From NCBI GenBank assembly GCA_903835065.1, contig CAILLO010000009.1:30441-94440 (forward strand): a DNA stretch of 64,000 nt, in the 5' to 3' direction. Origin of the DNA: an uncultured Eubacteriales bacterium. Lineage in GTDB: Bacteria; Bacillota; Clostridia; Saccharofermentanales; UBA5734. Made by a program: the position numbers and the translations under genes. This document shows positions 16,804 to 25,642 of the stretch, piece by piece (position 1 is the first letter of the stretch; every line of letters begins with the position of its first letter). The notes beneath the pieces are model-generated. The model did no database searches and was not told where the DNA came from. It saw only the letters and a program-made list of their open reading frames with translations.

Positions 16804-17769
16804 CTACTTGAACTTCAGTTCGCGATAGCCCTCGAAGGGCTTCATCTTCGCTTTGAGCGAGTCGCCGGCGGCCACGATCTTCGGGCCCGCGATCGAGCCG
16901 AAGGACTTGATCTCGGTCCAGTGCTCGAGCTTGCCGTCGTAGTTGCAGCGGGAGCGCTTCTGCTCGGCCTCGGAGAACGTGACCTTCAGTTCGTCGCCCA
17001 CGATCGACATCGTGCCGAAGATGCCGCAGACCGCGCATTCGACCGTCGTCGTCTTCCGGAGGGTCATCAGGTTGTTGTGGCAGACGGGGCAGATCCAGCC
17101 GTCGTCGCCGGCCCACTCGACGGTGTCGCGCGGCTTGCCGCAGGCCTTCGCCACGTTCCGTCCGAGGCGGGCGACGCGGGCCATCTGCTCGTCGTCGAGC
17201 AGGGGGCTGCCCTTGCGCCCCTGGTCATAGGCGTCGATCTGGTCGACGACCTTGATGTTGCCGGGGAACGTGAGGAGGTGCATGTTCGGCAGTCCCAGCG
17301 CGACCCAGTTCTGGGTCATCGCGCCGCCGACCGAAATCAGGCCCGCGAAGCGGTCCTTGAAGATCCGGGCATCGAGCAGCTGGTCGCCGGTCTTGCCCGC
17401 GGCGACGCGCTTCTCCTGCTCCTTGCCGAGGAAGCAGGTGTCGTGAGCGGGGCCGAAGCGGTCGACGAGGTCCTTGTAGAGACCCGCGGGGCCGACGGCG
17501 TAGACGGGGCAGGCCGCGATGATCGCGTCGGACTCGAGGAAGGACTCCTCGAGGAAGTGCAGGTCGTCCTTGAGGATGCAGCGGCCGTTGCCGCCGCGGT
17601 CGAGGGAATTGCCGCAGCCGCCGCAGCCGGTGCACGGCCGGATGTCGAGGTCGAGCATGCGCACGAAGGAGACTTCCGCTCCTTCCTTTTCGGCCGCCAT
17701 CAGGGCTGCCTTGACCAGGATCTCGCTGACCTTCATCTTGCGACCGAAAGAGAGTCCGAGCATTTTCAT
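16804..17769 (-). CDS. NADPH-dependent FMN reductase-like flavoprotein with Cys-rich and zinc-ribbon inserts
   Basis: 321 aa. A flavodoxin-like N-terminal domain (MLGLSFGRKMKVSEILVKAA) contains four closely spaced cysteines (C46, C49, C52, C64; PCTGCGGCGN), seen in iron-sulfur flavoproteins. A C-terminal extension carries a zinc-ribbon pattern (C227, C230, C245, C248; ICPVCHNN and CAVCG). The extension is unusual for the family. The enzyme probably reduces flavin or a bound substrate with electrons from NAD(P)H or the operon's iron-sulfur proteins. It is the first gene after the promoter at 17824-17872. The start follows AGGAGGACCCC. Confidence 0.85.
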   Translation of the reverse strand: MKMLGLSFGRKMKVSEILVKAALMAAEKEGAEVSFVRMLDLDIRPCTGCGGCGNSLDRGGNGRCILKDDLHFLEESFLESDAIIAACPVYAVGPAGLYKDLVDRFGPAHDTCFLGKEQEKRVAAGKTGDQLLDARIFKDRFAGLISVGGAMTQNWVALGLPNMHLLTFPGNIKVVDQIDAYDQGRKGSPLLDDEQMARVARLGRNVAKACGKPRDTVEWAGDDGWICPVCHNNLMTLRKTTTVECAVCGIFGTMSIVGDELKVTFSEAEQKRSRCNYDGKLEHWTEIKSFGSIAGPKIVAAGDSLKAKMKPFEGYRELKFK

Positions 17770-17823
17770 GGGGTCCTCCTGTCAGGGGTTCCGCGGCGAG
17801 CCGGCCGGGTTCGGGACGAATCC

Positions 17824-17872
17824 AGTATAGCAATCCGTCTTCGGGGTTTCAATTTATTTCATGAAAGTTTCA
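17824..17872 (-). promoter_or_regulatory. Promoter and operator of the 17.8-6.5 kb operon
   Basis: On the minus strand TTGAAA (17847-17852) and TATACT (17824-17829, preceded by TG one base before) are 17 bases apart, a strong sigma70-type promoter. Just upstream of -35, overlapping the amidohydrolase stop codon, are the palindrome TTTCATGAAA (17857-17866) and the word TGAAACTTTC (17863-17872). The same word recurs at 27129-27138, and a close copy at 29137-29149, which suggests one regulator for these transcripts. Confidence 0.65.
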
Positions 17873-18869
17873 GTAACTCGACGCCATTCCGCCAGGCGAT
17901 GCGTTCGCGCTCCTCGGTCGAGATCGGCGCCGACGCGAAGAACGCCGTCGCGGCCTCGGTCGATTCGAACGGGTAGTCGACGGCGAACAGGACCCGGTCC
18001 GCGCCGAGCACGTCGATCGTGCACCGGAGCGACGGGGCGCTGAAGTTCCCGCTCGTCGTGACGAAGAGATTCCTCTTCGCGTAGTACGAGGGAAGCTCCC
18101 GGATGCGCCGGGTTCCGGACCCCTCGAGCAGGCTTCCCCCGCTCCGCGCGTTCGCCCACTGGTTGTCGAGCCGCCACAGCGCATAGGGGATCGTCTCACC
18201 GAGGTGCCCCACGATCAGATTCGCCTTCGGGAAGTCGTCGAAGACGCCGCTGCACAGAATGCGCAGCGCGTGCGTCCCCGCCTCGGTGCCCCAGCCCCAG
18301 GCCGCGGTCAGCAGTTCGGGGAAATCCTCGAGGTTCTTCCACTGTCCGGGAATCGGGTCGTTCACGTGAAGGGAGATCGGTACGCCGAGGCCTTCGGCGG
18401 CTTCCCAGACGACGCGCAGGGACGGGTGGTCGAGGTAGAGCCCGTTCGTGTGTCCGTTGACGAGCGCGCCGACGAGTCCGAGTTCGCGGACGACCCGCTC
18501 GAGTTCCCGGGCGGCGGCCGCGGGGTCCTGCAGCGGCAGAGCCGCGAAGCCGGACAGCCGGTCGGGGTGTCTCGCGACGACCTCGGCGAGCCGGTCGTTG
18601 AAGAGCTTCGAAAGGCGGACGGCTTCGCCCGCATCCACAAGGCCCTGGATCGAGGGCGACGAGGCGGACAGGACCTGGCGCTCGATGCCGAAGCGGTCCA
18701 TGGCGGGCAGGCGGAGCTCTTCGATATCCGAAAGCACCCGGCCGAGGTCACCCCCCACGCCGGACTTCTCCTTGACCGGGAACCCGATCCGCTCCATGTA
18801 CGCGGCGCGGATGGGCGCGAGCTCATGGATCGAGTAGTGCTCCTCGAAGGCGATCGGTCCGCGCTTCAT
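17859..18869 (-). CDS. Amidohydrolase-2 family protein, gamma-resorcylate decarboxylase-like
   Basis: 336 aa metal-dependent TIM barrel of the ACMSD/resorcylate-decarboxylase family. The N-terminal FEEHYS supplies the ExH metal ligands (E9, H11). Further ligands are His in ISLHVNDP, His in VGHLGETIP, and the catalytic Asp in FAVDYPFES. VTTSGNFS is also typical of this family, which decarboxylates hydroxybenzoates or hydrolyses related ring compounds. It is the last gene after the sugar ABC importer (four bases after the permease stop). An aromatic-acid enzyme in a sugar-import operon fits glycoside use. Confidence 0.82.
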   Translation of the reverse strand: MKRGPIAFEEHYSIHELAPIRAAYMERIGFPVKEKSGVGGDLGRVLSDIEELRLPAMDRFGIERQVLSASSPSIQGLVDAGEAVRLSKLFNDRLAEVVARHPDRLSGFAALPLQDPAAAARELERVVRELGLVGALVNGHTNGLYLDHPSLRVVWEAAEGLGVPISLHVNDPIPGQWKNLEDFPELLTAAWGWGTEAGTHALRILCSGVFDDFPKANLIVGHLGETIPYALWRLDNQWANARSGGSLLEGSGTRRIRELPSYYAKRNLFVTTSGNFSAPSLRCTIDVLGADRVLFAVDYPFESTEAATAFFASAPISTEERERIAWRNGVELLKLS

Positions 18870-18872
18870 GCA

Positions 18873-19763
18873 TCAGCCCTTCACGGCTCCGACCATGATG
18901 CCGGACACGAAGTAGCGCTGGATGAACGGGTACGCGACCAGCATCGGGATGATGGACACCATGATGACGCAATACTTTATGAGTTCCGCCACGACGGATA
19001 CGTAGGCGGACGATCCCGAGGCGCTCGCCGTGGTCGCCTGGTTCTTCAGGAGGATCTGCTGGATGACGAGCTGCAGCGTGAACAGGTTCGCCGAGCGGAG
19101 GTAGATCATCGCCTGGAAGTAGGAGTTCCACTGGGCGATCACGTAGAACAGCGCGACGACGGCGATGCTCGACTTCGCGAGCGGGATCATGATGCGGAAC
19201 AGGATCTGGAGCTTGTTGGCGCCGTCGAGGTTCGCGGATTCCTCCAGGCTCTCCGGGATGGTCTGGAAGTAGGTGCGCATGATGATGAGGTTGAAGGCGG
19301 ACATGCAGTTCGGGATGATCACGGCGAGCGGCGTGTCGATCCAGCCGAGCCTGCTGATCAGGATGTAGGTCGGAATCAGGCCGCCGTTGAAGATCATGGT
19401 GAAGGTGATGAAGAACATCGCCTTGTTGCCCCAGTAGAGATTCCTGCGGGACAGCACGTAGGCGCCGAAGATCGTCAGGACCGAGCCGAGCGCCACGGAG
19501 CCCGCCGTGTACAGGATCGTGTTCAGGTAGCCGCGCCAGATCTCGACGCTCTCGAACACCTTCTGGTAGCCGACGAGGGAGAAGCCCTTGGGCCAGAGGA
19601 TCAGACCGGTGTTCGCGGCCAGCTTGAAGGGGTCGCTGATCGAGGCCATCAGCACGTGCACGAAGGGGATCAGCGCGATGACGCCCAGGACCGAGAGCAG
19701 GAGGGCGTTGAAGACGATGAACGTCTTGCGGGGCAGACTTTCCTTGCGGAATGGCGTATCCAT
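18873..19763 (-). CDS. Carbohydrate ABC transporter permease (LplC/YtcP-like)
   Basis: 296 aa, six predicted membrane segments. The cytoplasmic coupling helix with the EAA motif is ESANLDGANKLQILFRIMIP, shortly before the fifth segment. The sequence WPKGFSLVGYQKVFE and the C-terminal GIMVGAVKG identify the LplC/YtcP subgroup used for large oligosaccharides. It pairs with the permease at 19776 and the lipoprotein at 20810. No ATPase gene is present, so a shared MsmX-type ATPase is expected, as is known for this subgroup. The start follows GGAGGGACGAAG. Confidence 0.93.
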   Translation of the reverse strand: MDTPFRKESLPRKTFIVFNALLLSVLGVIALIPFVHVLMASISDPFKLAANTGLILWPKGFSLVGYQKVFESVEIWRGYLNTILYTAGSVALGSVLTIFGAYVLSRRNLYWGNKAMFFITFTMIFNGGLIPTYILISRLGWIDTPLAVIIPNCMSAFNLIIMRTYFQTIPESLEESANLDGANKLQILFRIMIPLAKSSIAVVALFYVIAQWNSYFQAMIYLRSANLFTLQLVIQQILLKNQATTASASGSSAYVSVVAELIKYCVIMVSIIPMLVAYPFIQRYFVSGIMVGAVKG

Positions 19764-19775
19764 CTTCGTCCCTCC

Positions 19776-20696
19776 TCAGAACAGCCGGGTGTCGGTGTAG
19801 CGCTTGGCCAGCCAGTTCGACAGGAGCACCATGGCCAGGCCCGCGACGGCGTTGAACAGGCCGACGGCGGCGGCGTAGCTGTAGTTGAACTCGAGCAGGC
19901 CCTTGCGGTAGACGAAGGTGGAGATGACGTCGGCGGTCTCGTAGATGCCCGGCGAGTAGAGCAGGATGATCTTCTCGTAGCCGACGTTCAGGAGCTGCCC
20001 CGTGCGCAGGATGAAGAGGACGATGATGGTCGGGGCGATGCCGGGAATCGTGATGTGGAGCAATTGCTTCCAGTGGCCGGCGCCGTCGATGCGGGCGGCC
20101 TCGTATTGTTCGTGGTCGATGCCGCTCAGCGCGGCGAGGTAGATGACGGCGATGTACCCCGTCATCTGCCACATGTCGGACACGACCATGATCGGTCGGA
20201 ATCCGTTCGCGTAGGTGAGCAGGCTGTTGTCCAGCCCGAAGAGCGAGCTGAAGAGGTTGCCGACGGGGCCTTCCGGGGCGACGAAGATCTTGATCAGCGA
20301 GGCCACGACGACGAGGGAGATGAAGTAGGGGATGTACGTGGCGGTCTGGATGGTCTTCTTGAAGAGCCTGCCCTTCACCTCGTTGAGCAGCAGCGCGAGT
20401 CCGACGGGGCTGAGCACGCCGAACATCAGGCCCAGCGCGCTGAGGATCAGCGTGTTGCGGATCAGGCGCCAGAAATAATAGCTCTTGAAGAAGGTGACGA
20501 AGTTCGCGAACCCGACGAAGGCGCTTCCGAAGACGCCCTTCGCGGGGCTGAAATGCTCGAAGGCCATGGCGAGGCCGCCCATGGGGATGTAGAGGAAGAC
20601 GACGTAGTAGAGGAGGACCGGCAGCAGGAGGAAGTAATACGTGCGGTTCCGTCTCCAGTCGACCCTGATCTTGCCTTCTCGTTTCGTGCCCTGCAT
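19776..20696 (-). CDS. Carbohydrate ABC transporter permease (LplB-like)
   Basis: 306 aa, six membrane segments, with the EAA loop YEAARIDGAGHWKQLLHITI. The N-terminus (YYFLLLPVLLYYVVFLYIPM) and GYEKIILLYSP are typical of LplB/YteP proteins, the first permease of polysaccharide-fragment importers. It is read with the second permease 12 bases downstream. A strong hairpin at 20741-20767 separates it from the binding-protein gene. The start has AAGGAGGCTACGAC upstream. Confidence 0.93.
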   Translation of the reverse strand: MQGTKREGKIRVDWRRNRTYYFLLLPVLLYYVVFLYIPMGGLAMAFEHFSPAKGVFGSAFVGFANFVTFFKSYYFWRLIRNTLILSALGLMFGVLSPVGLALLLNEVKGRLFKKTIQTATYIPYFISLVVVASLIKIFVAPEGPVGNLFSSLFGLDNSLLTYANGFRPIMVVSDMWQMTGYIAVIYLAALSGIDHEQYEAARIDGAGHWKQLLHITIPGIAPTIIVLFILRTGQLLNVGYEKIILLYSPGIYETADVISTFVYRKGLLEFNYSYAAAVGLFNAVAGLAMVLLSNWLAKRYTDTRLF

Positions 20697-20740
20697 GTCG
20701 TAGCCTCCTTCAGACCGGATGCGCTCCTGGGAAGAGAGCA

Positions 20741-20767
20741 GCCGCGGGCGGACGAGCCGCCCGCGGC
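20741..20767 (-). terminator. Intercistronic hairpin between binding-protein and permease genes
   Basis: GCCGCGGGCGG and CCGCCCGCGGC form a perfect 11-bp stem with a five-base loop ACGAG. There is no T-run, so it is more likely an mRNA-stabilising or partial termination hairpin than a full terminator. Such hairpins commonly keep binding-protein mRNA in excess over permease mRNA. A similar one occurs at 41959-41990. Confidence 0.55.
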
Positions 20768-20809
20768 CGTTTGATCTGCACGGATCCTAGCGATCCGTAC
20801 GGGACCGGA

Positions 20810-22441
20810 TCACTTCTTGGCCATATAGCGGTCGTAGGCCGTCTGCATGATCGTGATGGCGTTGTCGATGCCCATGGACTTGATCTGGGCGGCCTGGGTG
20901 GCCATCCAGCCGGCGGCGACGGTCGGGCTCTTGACGGCCAGAACGTACTGCTCCTGGATGTAGGTCTGGATATCGCTCATGATGGCGTTGACCTGGGTGC
21001 TCTCGTCAGCGGTCAACTGCCAGGTCAGGTAGACGGTGTTGACGGAGTCGACCTGGACGTTCTGCTCGGTCGTGGTCGCCGCGTCGATGAGCTGCGCGGA
21101 CTGCACGGGGCCGTGCTCGAGCTTCAGCGGCGCGAAGTTGCCGTTGTAGATTTCGAGGTAGGCGGAGGCGCCCTTGTCGCTCTTCAGGATCTTGTCGGTG
21201 AACTGCGGCTTTCCGTTGACCATCGTGTAGGAGTCGCCTTCGACGCCCCAGTTCATGAGGAGCTGGCCCTGGTCGGTGCACATCCAGTTGAAGAGCTTGA
21301 GCAGCAGGTCGGGGTTCTTGCACGCCTTGGTGATGACCCACGGGTCGGAGACGTATTTGGGGAACGTGACCTGTTCGCTCGGGAGGTCGGAGGTGGCGGT
21401 CAGCTTGGGAGCCGGCGCGGCGACCCAGGCGAAGCCGGTCTGCGTGGAGGCGGCGCCGTAGAACATGCCCTTCCAGGCGAGGTAGCCGCCGGTCGCGCCG
21501 GCCTTGCCGGTGCCGACCAGCGCGGCTTCGCCGGGCAGGTCGTAGATGCCGCGGGTGTCGAAGTCACGGTCGTAGAGGCCTTCGGCATACCAGGCGGACA
21601 GGGTCTTCAGGTAGTCGGCATAGCCCTGCTCGACGCCACCGTAGTGGATCTTGCCGGACGTGTCGGGGTAGAAGAGGCCGACGCCGGAACCGAACTGGTT
21701 GGCCGGGTTGGCGACGATGCCGTAGGCCTGCATGAAGATCGGGTTGTCGCCCAGGTGCTTCAGCAGCGGGAAGGTGGCGCCGTTCTTGTCCTTGAAGGCG
21801 GTCAGGACGGTGTGCCACTCGTCGATGGTGGTCGGCATCGTGAGGCCGTCGGTATCGAGCCAGTCCTTGCGGATCATCATGCCCCAGACGAACGCGGGTT
21901 TGTCGTTCGTGAGCTCGGTGACCTGGTAGACGCCGGGGATGTAGCCCTTGTCGGTCTGGATGTCGCGGAGGATCTCGGGCTTGTTCAGGAGGCTCCAGTA
22001 AAGGGGAGCATCCGTCGCGAGCAGCGGCTTGACGTCGAGCGCGACGCCGTCGTCGACGGCCTGCTCGAGTCCGCCGGTGTAGTTCACCGAGCCGGAGCCG
22101 GAGGGATAGGCGAAGAGGTCGGGATAGGTCTTGGCGGCGAGCATGAGGTTGAACTCGGTGGTGTAGTTCGAGCTCAGGACGCTCGTGAAGTCGAGCTGCA
22201 CGTTGGTCAGCTCGGCGACCTTCTTCCAGACCACGTTGTCCTTGTAGTCCTGCGCGGACTCGTTGATGGCCAGGAAGGCCTTGAAGGTCTGCACGGTGTC
22301 GGCGAGAGGCAGCGAGACCTTGGAGATGTCGGGGGTCGGGGTCGCGGTCGGGCCAGGGGTGTTGGTGGGAGCGGCGCAGCTGGCCAGCACGGCCAGAGCC
22401 AGGGCGAGGACAACCAGGACGGACCAGAATCTCTTGTTCAT
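20810..22441 (-). CDS. Extracellular solute-binding lipoprotein of the LplA type
   Basis: 543 aa. MNKRFWSVLVVLALALAVLA is a lipoprotein signal peptide with lipobox LASC and lipidated C22, followed by a Thr/Pro-rich linker (TNTPGPTATPTPDIS). The mature part is of the large (about 500 aa) LplA/YtcQ family that binds oligosaccharide fragments, with VVWKKVAELTNVQL and WVITKACKNPDLLLKLFNWM. An upstream in-frame ATG would give a longer N-terminus but spoils the signal peptide; GGAGGAGTTCC precedes the chosen start. It is the first gene of the importer operon, directly downstream of the AraC-type regulator. Confidence 0.92.
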   Translation of the reverse strand: MNKRFWSVLVVLALALAVLASCAAPTNTPGPTATPTPDISKVSLPLADTVQTFKAFLAINESAQDYKDNVVWKKVAELTNVQLDFTSVLSSNYTTEFNLMLAAKTYPDLFAYPSGSGSVNYTGGLEQAVDDGVALDVKPLLATDAPLYWSLLNKPEILRDIQTDKGYIPGVYQVTELTNDKPAFVWGMMIRKDWLDTDGLTMPTTIDEWHTVLTAFKDKNGATFPLLKHLGDNPIFMQAYGIVANPANQFGSGVGLFYPDTSGKIHYGGVEQGYADYLKTLSAWYAEGLYDRDFDTRGIYDLPGEAALVGTGKAGATGGYLAWKGMFYGAASTQTGFAWVAAPAPKLTATSDLPSEQVTFPKYVSDPWVITKACKNPDLLLKLFNWMCTDQGQLLMNWGVEGDSYTMVNGKPQFTDKILKSDKGASAYLEIYNGNFAPLKLEHGPVQSAQLIDAATTTEQNVQVDSVNTVYLTWQLTADESTQVNAIMSDIQTYIQEQYVLAVKSPTVAAGWMATQAAQIKSMGIDNAITIMQTAYDRYMAKK

Positions 22442-22563
22442 GGAACTCCTCCTTGTACCTTTCTTCTTCCTTGGGGATCTTGATTCAGGACCTGTCTTCG
22501 ATCGAGAAAGGGGTTTCCATCGCGCGGGCGCACCGACCATCGCCGGGCGAGGCTGACGTCCTC

Positions 22564-22625
22564 AAGGTACGCGCGGGCGTCTCGTCTGGAAAGAGCAGGA
22601 TTCGAGCCATGTGCGGAAATTCCGC
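22564..22625 (-). promoter_or_regulatory. Candidate promoter and palindrome upstream of the binding-protein gene
   Basis: On the minus strand TTTCCA (22587-22592) and TACCTT (22564-22569) are 17 bases apart, a weak promoter as expected for an activated gene. The near-perfect palindrome GCGGAAATTCCGC (22613-22625) lies 20 bases upstream of the -35. The neighbouring AraC-type regulator is the natural candidate activator. Confidence 0.35.
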
Positions 22626-22642
22626 GGAGAACCCGCGAACCC

Positions 22643-24985
22643 TTACTGGGAGCGCATCCGCTCGCGGTACTGGGTCCCGGTCACGCCCTCGAGCTTCTTG
22701 AAGATGCTGTTCATCGTCCGGAAGTTGTAGTACCCGACCTTCTTCGCGATTTCGGCGACGTTCCAGTCGGTCTCGGCCAGGTACTTCCGGGCGAGGTCGA
22801 TCCGGCACTGCTGGATATAGTCGAGCGTGCCCATCCCGAGGCGGGACCGCATGAGGCGGGTGACCTGAGACACGCTGAGGTCGACGTGGTCGGCGAGCTT
22901 CGTGACGGAGAGGTCGGTGTCGGAGATGTTGGCCTGGATGTAGTCCACGATTCCCTGGAGCTTCCCGTGGTGCTGCTGGGCGGCCTCCTTCTTCGCGTGG
23001 AGGTCCTCCATGCAGGCGAGGAAGGCGTGGATGGTCCGGCGGAACAACCCGAGGTCGTTGCAGGTGGCCAGGGTGTCGAGCAGCGCGTCGGCCTCCTTGC
23101 GGAAGGCGGGCGGCTGCCCGGCGGAGAGTTCCTCGAGCGCGGCGAGCAGGTCCTCGACGAGGCTGTACTGACGCAAGCGCCGGATCGTCGGGTTCAGCTT
23201 CGCCGGCGTGTCCTCGTCGATGATGCGGTTGACCAGCACCTCGACGGAGCGGTAGTCGTTTCCCATGAGGTGGTTGAGCAGCTGCCGCCGCGTCGTGAGC
23301 GAATTGGCCCCGGGAAGTTCGGGTCCGGCCTCCGGGTCCTTCTCGGCGTGGCAGTGGACCGACCCGACGCTTTCGAAGAGCCGGGCGAAGTCGAGCGAAT
23401 CGAGCGCGTCCTGGTATGAGCGCGGGATGCCGCCCAGGGTGGGTTGCTCGCTGCCGACGCCGGCGGAGACGAGGATGCCGAACTTCTCGCGCAGGAAGGC
23501 GAGGCCCTCCTCCGCGACGGTGGCGAGCGACGGGCAGCCGGTCGGCAGGTCGCCGGCCGGCAGGCCGACGAGGCAGGCGAGCAGGCCGTCGACTTCGAAG
23601 ACGTAGGCCACGCAGCCGCCCGTTTCGCCGTATTTCTCCTCGAGGACGTTGCGGACCAGGAAGGACGCGAGTTCGATCGCCTGGCGCACATCGGGGTCGG
23701 GGTCCTCGTCCGCGAGCAGCACGCCGAAGTCCTCGATGGCCATCAGGAGCAGGAGGTATCGGTCGGACGGGAATCGAACGCCATCCTCCGCGAGCATCGC
23801 CGCGAGGTCGGTGCGGCCCTGGACGCGGCCCTTGACGAGGCGGTCGAGCAGGGAGTCCCGCAGCGCGGTCTCCTGGCGCTCGAGACGCTTCGAATAGAGG
23901 TCCTTCTCGAGGATGACCTTCTGGACGGCCTCCTCGAGGTACTGCATCTCGTTGCGGGGCTTTCCGTCCTCGGGCTTCACGGACCGACCGATCCGCTCCA
24001 TAAGGCGTCGGATCGGCGAATAGTTGCGCCGCGCGAAGAAGAAGGAGATCGCGGCGCCGAGAAGGAAGAAGCCGAGGATCGCCGCGAGCGTCCAGTCGCG
24101 GGTGGACCGGATGCCGGCCTGATAGGCGTCCACGCCGGAAAGCAGGACGTACTTCCAGCCGTTGCGCTCCGACGTGATCGAGGAGGCGAGGTATTCGCGG
24201 CCCGAGAGTTTTTGGACCTGCGGCGTCTCGGGAAGGTCGCCGTAGCGGAGCTGGAGCGGTGAAGCCGTCGTGGCCGTGCCGGTCAGGCGGTTCCCGTCGG
24301 CGTCGAGCACGAAGAACTCATAGTCCTGGAGCCCGCTGAAGCTGGCCGCGGGGGCGAGGAATCGCGACGCGTCCAGGCGGAGCACCAGCACGCCCTCCGG
24401 CGTGACGCCGCGAGGGTAGACGTTGACGAAGAGGAGGATCTGGGCGAGGCCGCCTTCCGACGCGGGAGGCAGGATCACGTACTTGGGACGGCTGAAGTCG
24501 CCGACCAGCAGCGACTCGAGCTGCGTCCCGGAGATCCCGAAGGTGCTTTCCGCCGGGAAGGGCAGGGCCGTCGGGTCGTTGGTCCCGTAGAGGGTCGAGA
24601 GGAAGACCCGGCTCTTGTAGGAATAGAGGAAGATGTCGCGGATGACGGAGTTCGTGTGCACGGCCTGCATCATCTGCGCCTTCGCGTGCATCGGGGCCAC
24701 CGCGAGGACGGGGTTGTAGAATGGGTGCGCCTCGTGCACGTAGGCCAGGACGTCCGCATCGTACTGAAGGAGGGAGGCGGCCGCCTCCACCTCCTGGAGC
24801 TGTCCGTCGAGCAGGCTCTGCAGGCTGCGGAGGTTCGCGGTCTCCACTTTGCGGACCTCGAGGTCGAGGGAGCGGGAGGCGCCGGCATAGACGATCAGGC
24901 TCGCGAGGAGTGCGCAGACGAGCACGATCCAGTACGAGACGAGCCAGTTCACGAAGAGGGAGCGCCGAAGCGCCGGCTTCCTCAT
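22643..24985 (-). CDS. Membrane-bound AraC-family regulator with extracellular sensor (YesN/YtdP-like)
   Basis: 780 aa. One membrane segment near residues 10-33 and a second near 296-315 enclose an extracellular sensor domain of about 260 residues. A cytoplasmic linker follows, then a C-terminal AraC DNA-binding domain (last 105 residues; LSVTKLADHVDLSVSQVTRL and DWNVAEIAKKVGYYNFRTMN). This one-component layout is typical of regulators next to LplABC importers and presumably senses an extracellular sugar or glycoside. GGAGGTGCTTCA before ATG fixes the start nine codons inside the open frame. It probably activates the importer operon immediately downstream. Confidence 0.9.
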   Translation of the reverse strand: MRKPALRRSLFVNWLVSYWIVLVCALLASLIVYAGASRSLDLEVRKVETANLRSLQSLLDGQLQEVEAAASLLQYDADVLAYVHEAHPFYNPVLAVAPMHAKAQMMQAVHTNSVIRDIFLYSYKSRVFLSTLYGTNDPTALPFPAESTFGISGTQLESLLVGDFSRPKYVILPPASEGGLAQILLFVNVYPRGVTPEGVLVLRLDASRFLAPAASFSGLQDYEFFVLDADGNRLTGTATTASPLQLRYGDLPETPQVQKLSGREYLASSITSERNGWKYVLLSGVDAYQAGIRSTRDWTLAAILGFFLLGAAISFFFARRNYSPIRRLMERIGRSVKPEDGKPRNEMQYLEEAVQKVILEKDLYSKRLERQETALRDSLLDRLVKGRVQGRTDLAAMLAEDGVRFPSDRYLLLLMAIEDFGVLLADEDPDPDVRQAIELASFLVRNVLEEKYGETGGCVAYVFEVDGLLACLVGLPAGDLPTGCPSLATVAEEGLAFLREKFGILVSAGVGSEQPTLGGIPRSYQDALDSLDFARLFESVGSVHCHAEKDPEAGPELPGANSLTTRRQLLNHLMGNDYRSVEVLVNRIIDEDTPAKLNPTIRRLRQYSLVEDLLAALEELSAGQPPAFRKEADALLDTLATCNDLGLFRRTIHAFLACMEDLHAKKEAAQQHHGKLQGIVDYIQANISDTDLSVTKLADHVDLSVSQVTRLMRSRLGMGTLDYIQQCRIDLARKYLAETDWNVAEIAKKVGYYNFRTMNSIFKKLEGVTGTQYRERMRSQ

Positions 24986-25057
24986 TGAAGCACCTCCGGA
25001 TGGCGTCAGCATAACACGGGCGGAGTCGCGGCGGAAGGCGGTCCGGAGGCGCCGGGT

Positions 25058-25630
25058 TCAGAGGATCCGGTTGAACTTGCCGGCGTCGCGCGGGCGGGCG
25101 TCCGGGCTCTCGGCGGGCACGCCGACCGAAAGGAAGTACATCGGCTCGTAGCCGGCGGGGATGCCGAGGCGGGCCAGGAGCGGCGCGCCTTCGGGCGAGC
25201 GCAGGTAGTCCAGCACGCCGCCGATGAAGCAGGTGGCGAGGCCGAGGGAATGCGCCGCGAGGACGATGTTCTCGGCGAGGTGCGCGCTGTTGGTCGGCCC
25301 CCGGGAGGTCTCGCAGCAGACGAGGATGTCGGTCGGGGCGTGGAAGAAGACCTGGTAGTCGGGGTCCTTCAGGCGCTCGACCATGACCGGCGGCAGGTTC
25401 GGGCGGTCCTTGACCATGCGGACGAATCCGTCGCCGATCTCCTCGAGCAGGGCGCGGTCCTGCACGACGCACAGGTGCCAGGACTGGACGTTCATGCCGC
25501 TCGGCGCCGCGAAGCCGCAGGCGAGCAGGGTCTCGAGCTCGGCCTCGGTCAGCTGCCGGTCGCGCTGGAAGGCGCGGACGCTGCGGCGGGCGAGGATCGT
25601 GTCGACGACGGCGTTGTGGATGATGGTCAT
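25058..25630 (-). CDS. Nitroreductase family FMN protein
   Basis: 190 aa, the usual length. RRSVRAFQRDRQLTEAELE, ACGFAAPSGMNVQSWHLCVV and the late LGLATCFIGG are hallmark segments of FMN-dependent nitroreductase/NADH oxidoreductase proteins. They reduce nitroaromatics, quinones or enones and form homodimers. It follows the deglycosidase alpha-subunit gene by 12 bases. In this context reduction of an unsaturated aromatic aglycone is conceivable but not shown. The start follows GGAGGGCACCCCC. Confidence 0.88.
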   Translation of the reverse strand: MTIIHNAVVDTILARRSVRAFQRDRQLTEAELETLLACGFAAPSGMNVQSWHLCVVQDRALLEEIGDGFVRMVKDRPNLPPVMVERLKDPDYQVFFHAPTDILVCCETSRGPTNSAHLAENIVLAAHSLGLATCFIGGVLDYLRSPEGAPLLARLGIPAGYEPMYFLSVGVPAESPDARPRDAGKFNRIL

Positions 25631-25642
25631 GGGGGTGCCCTC

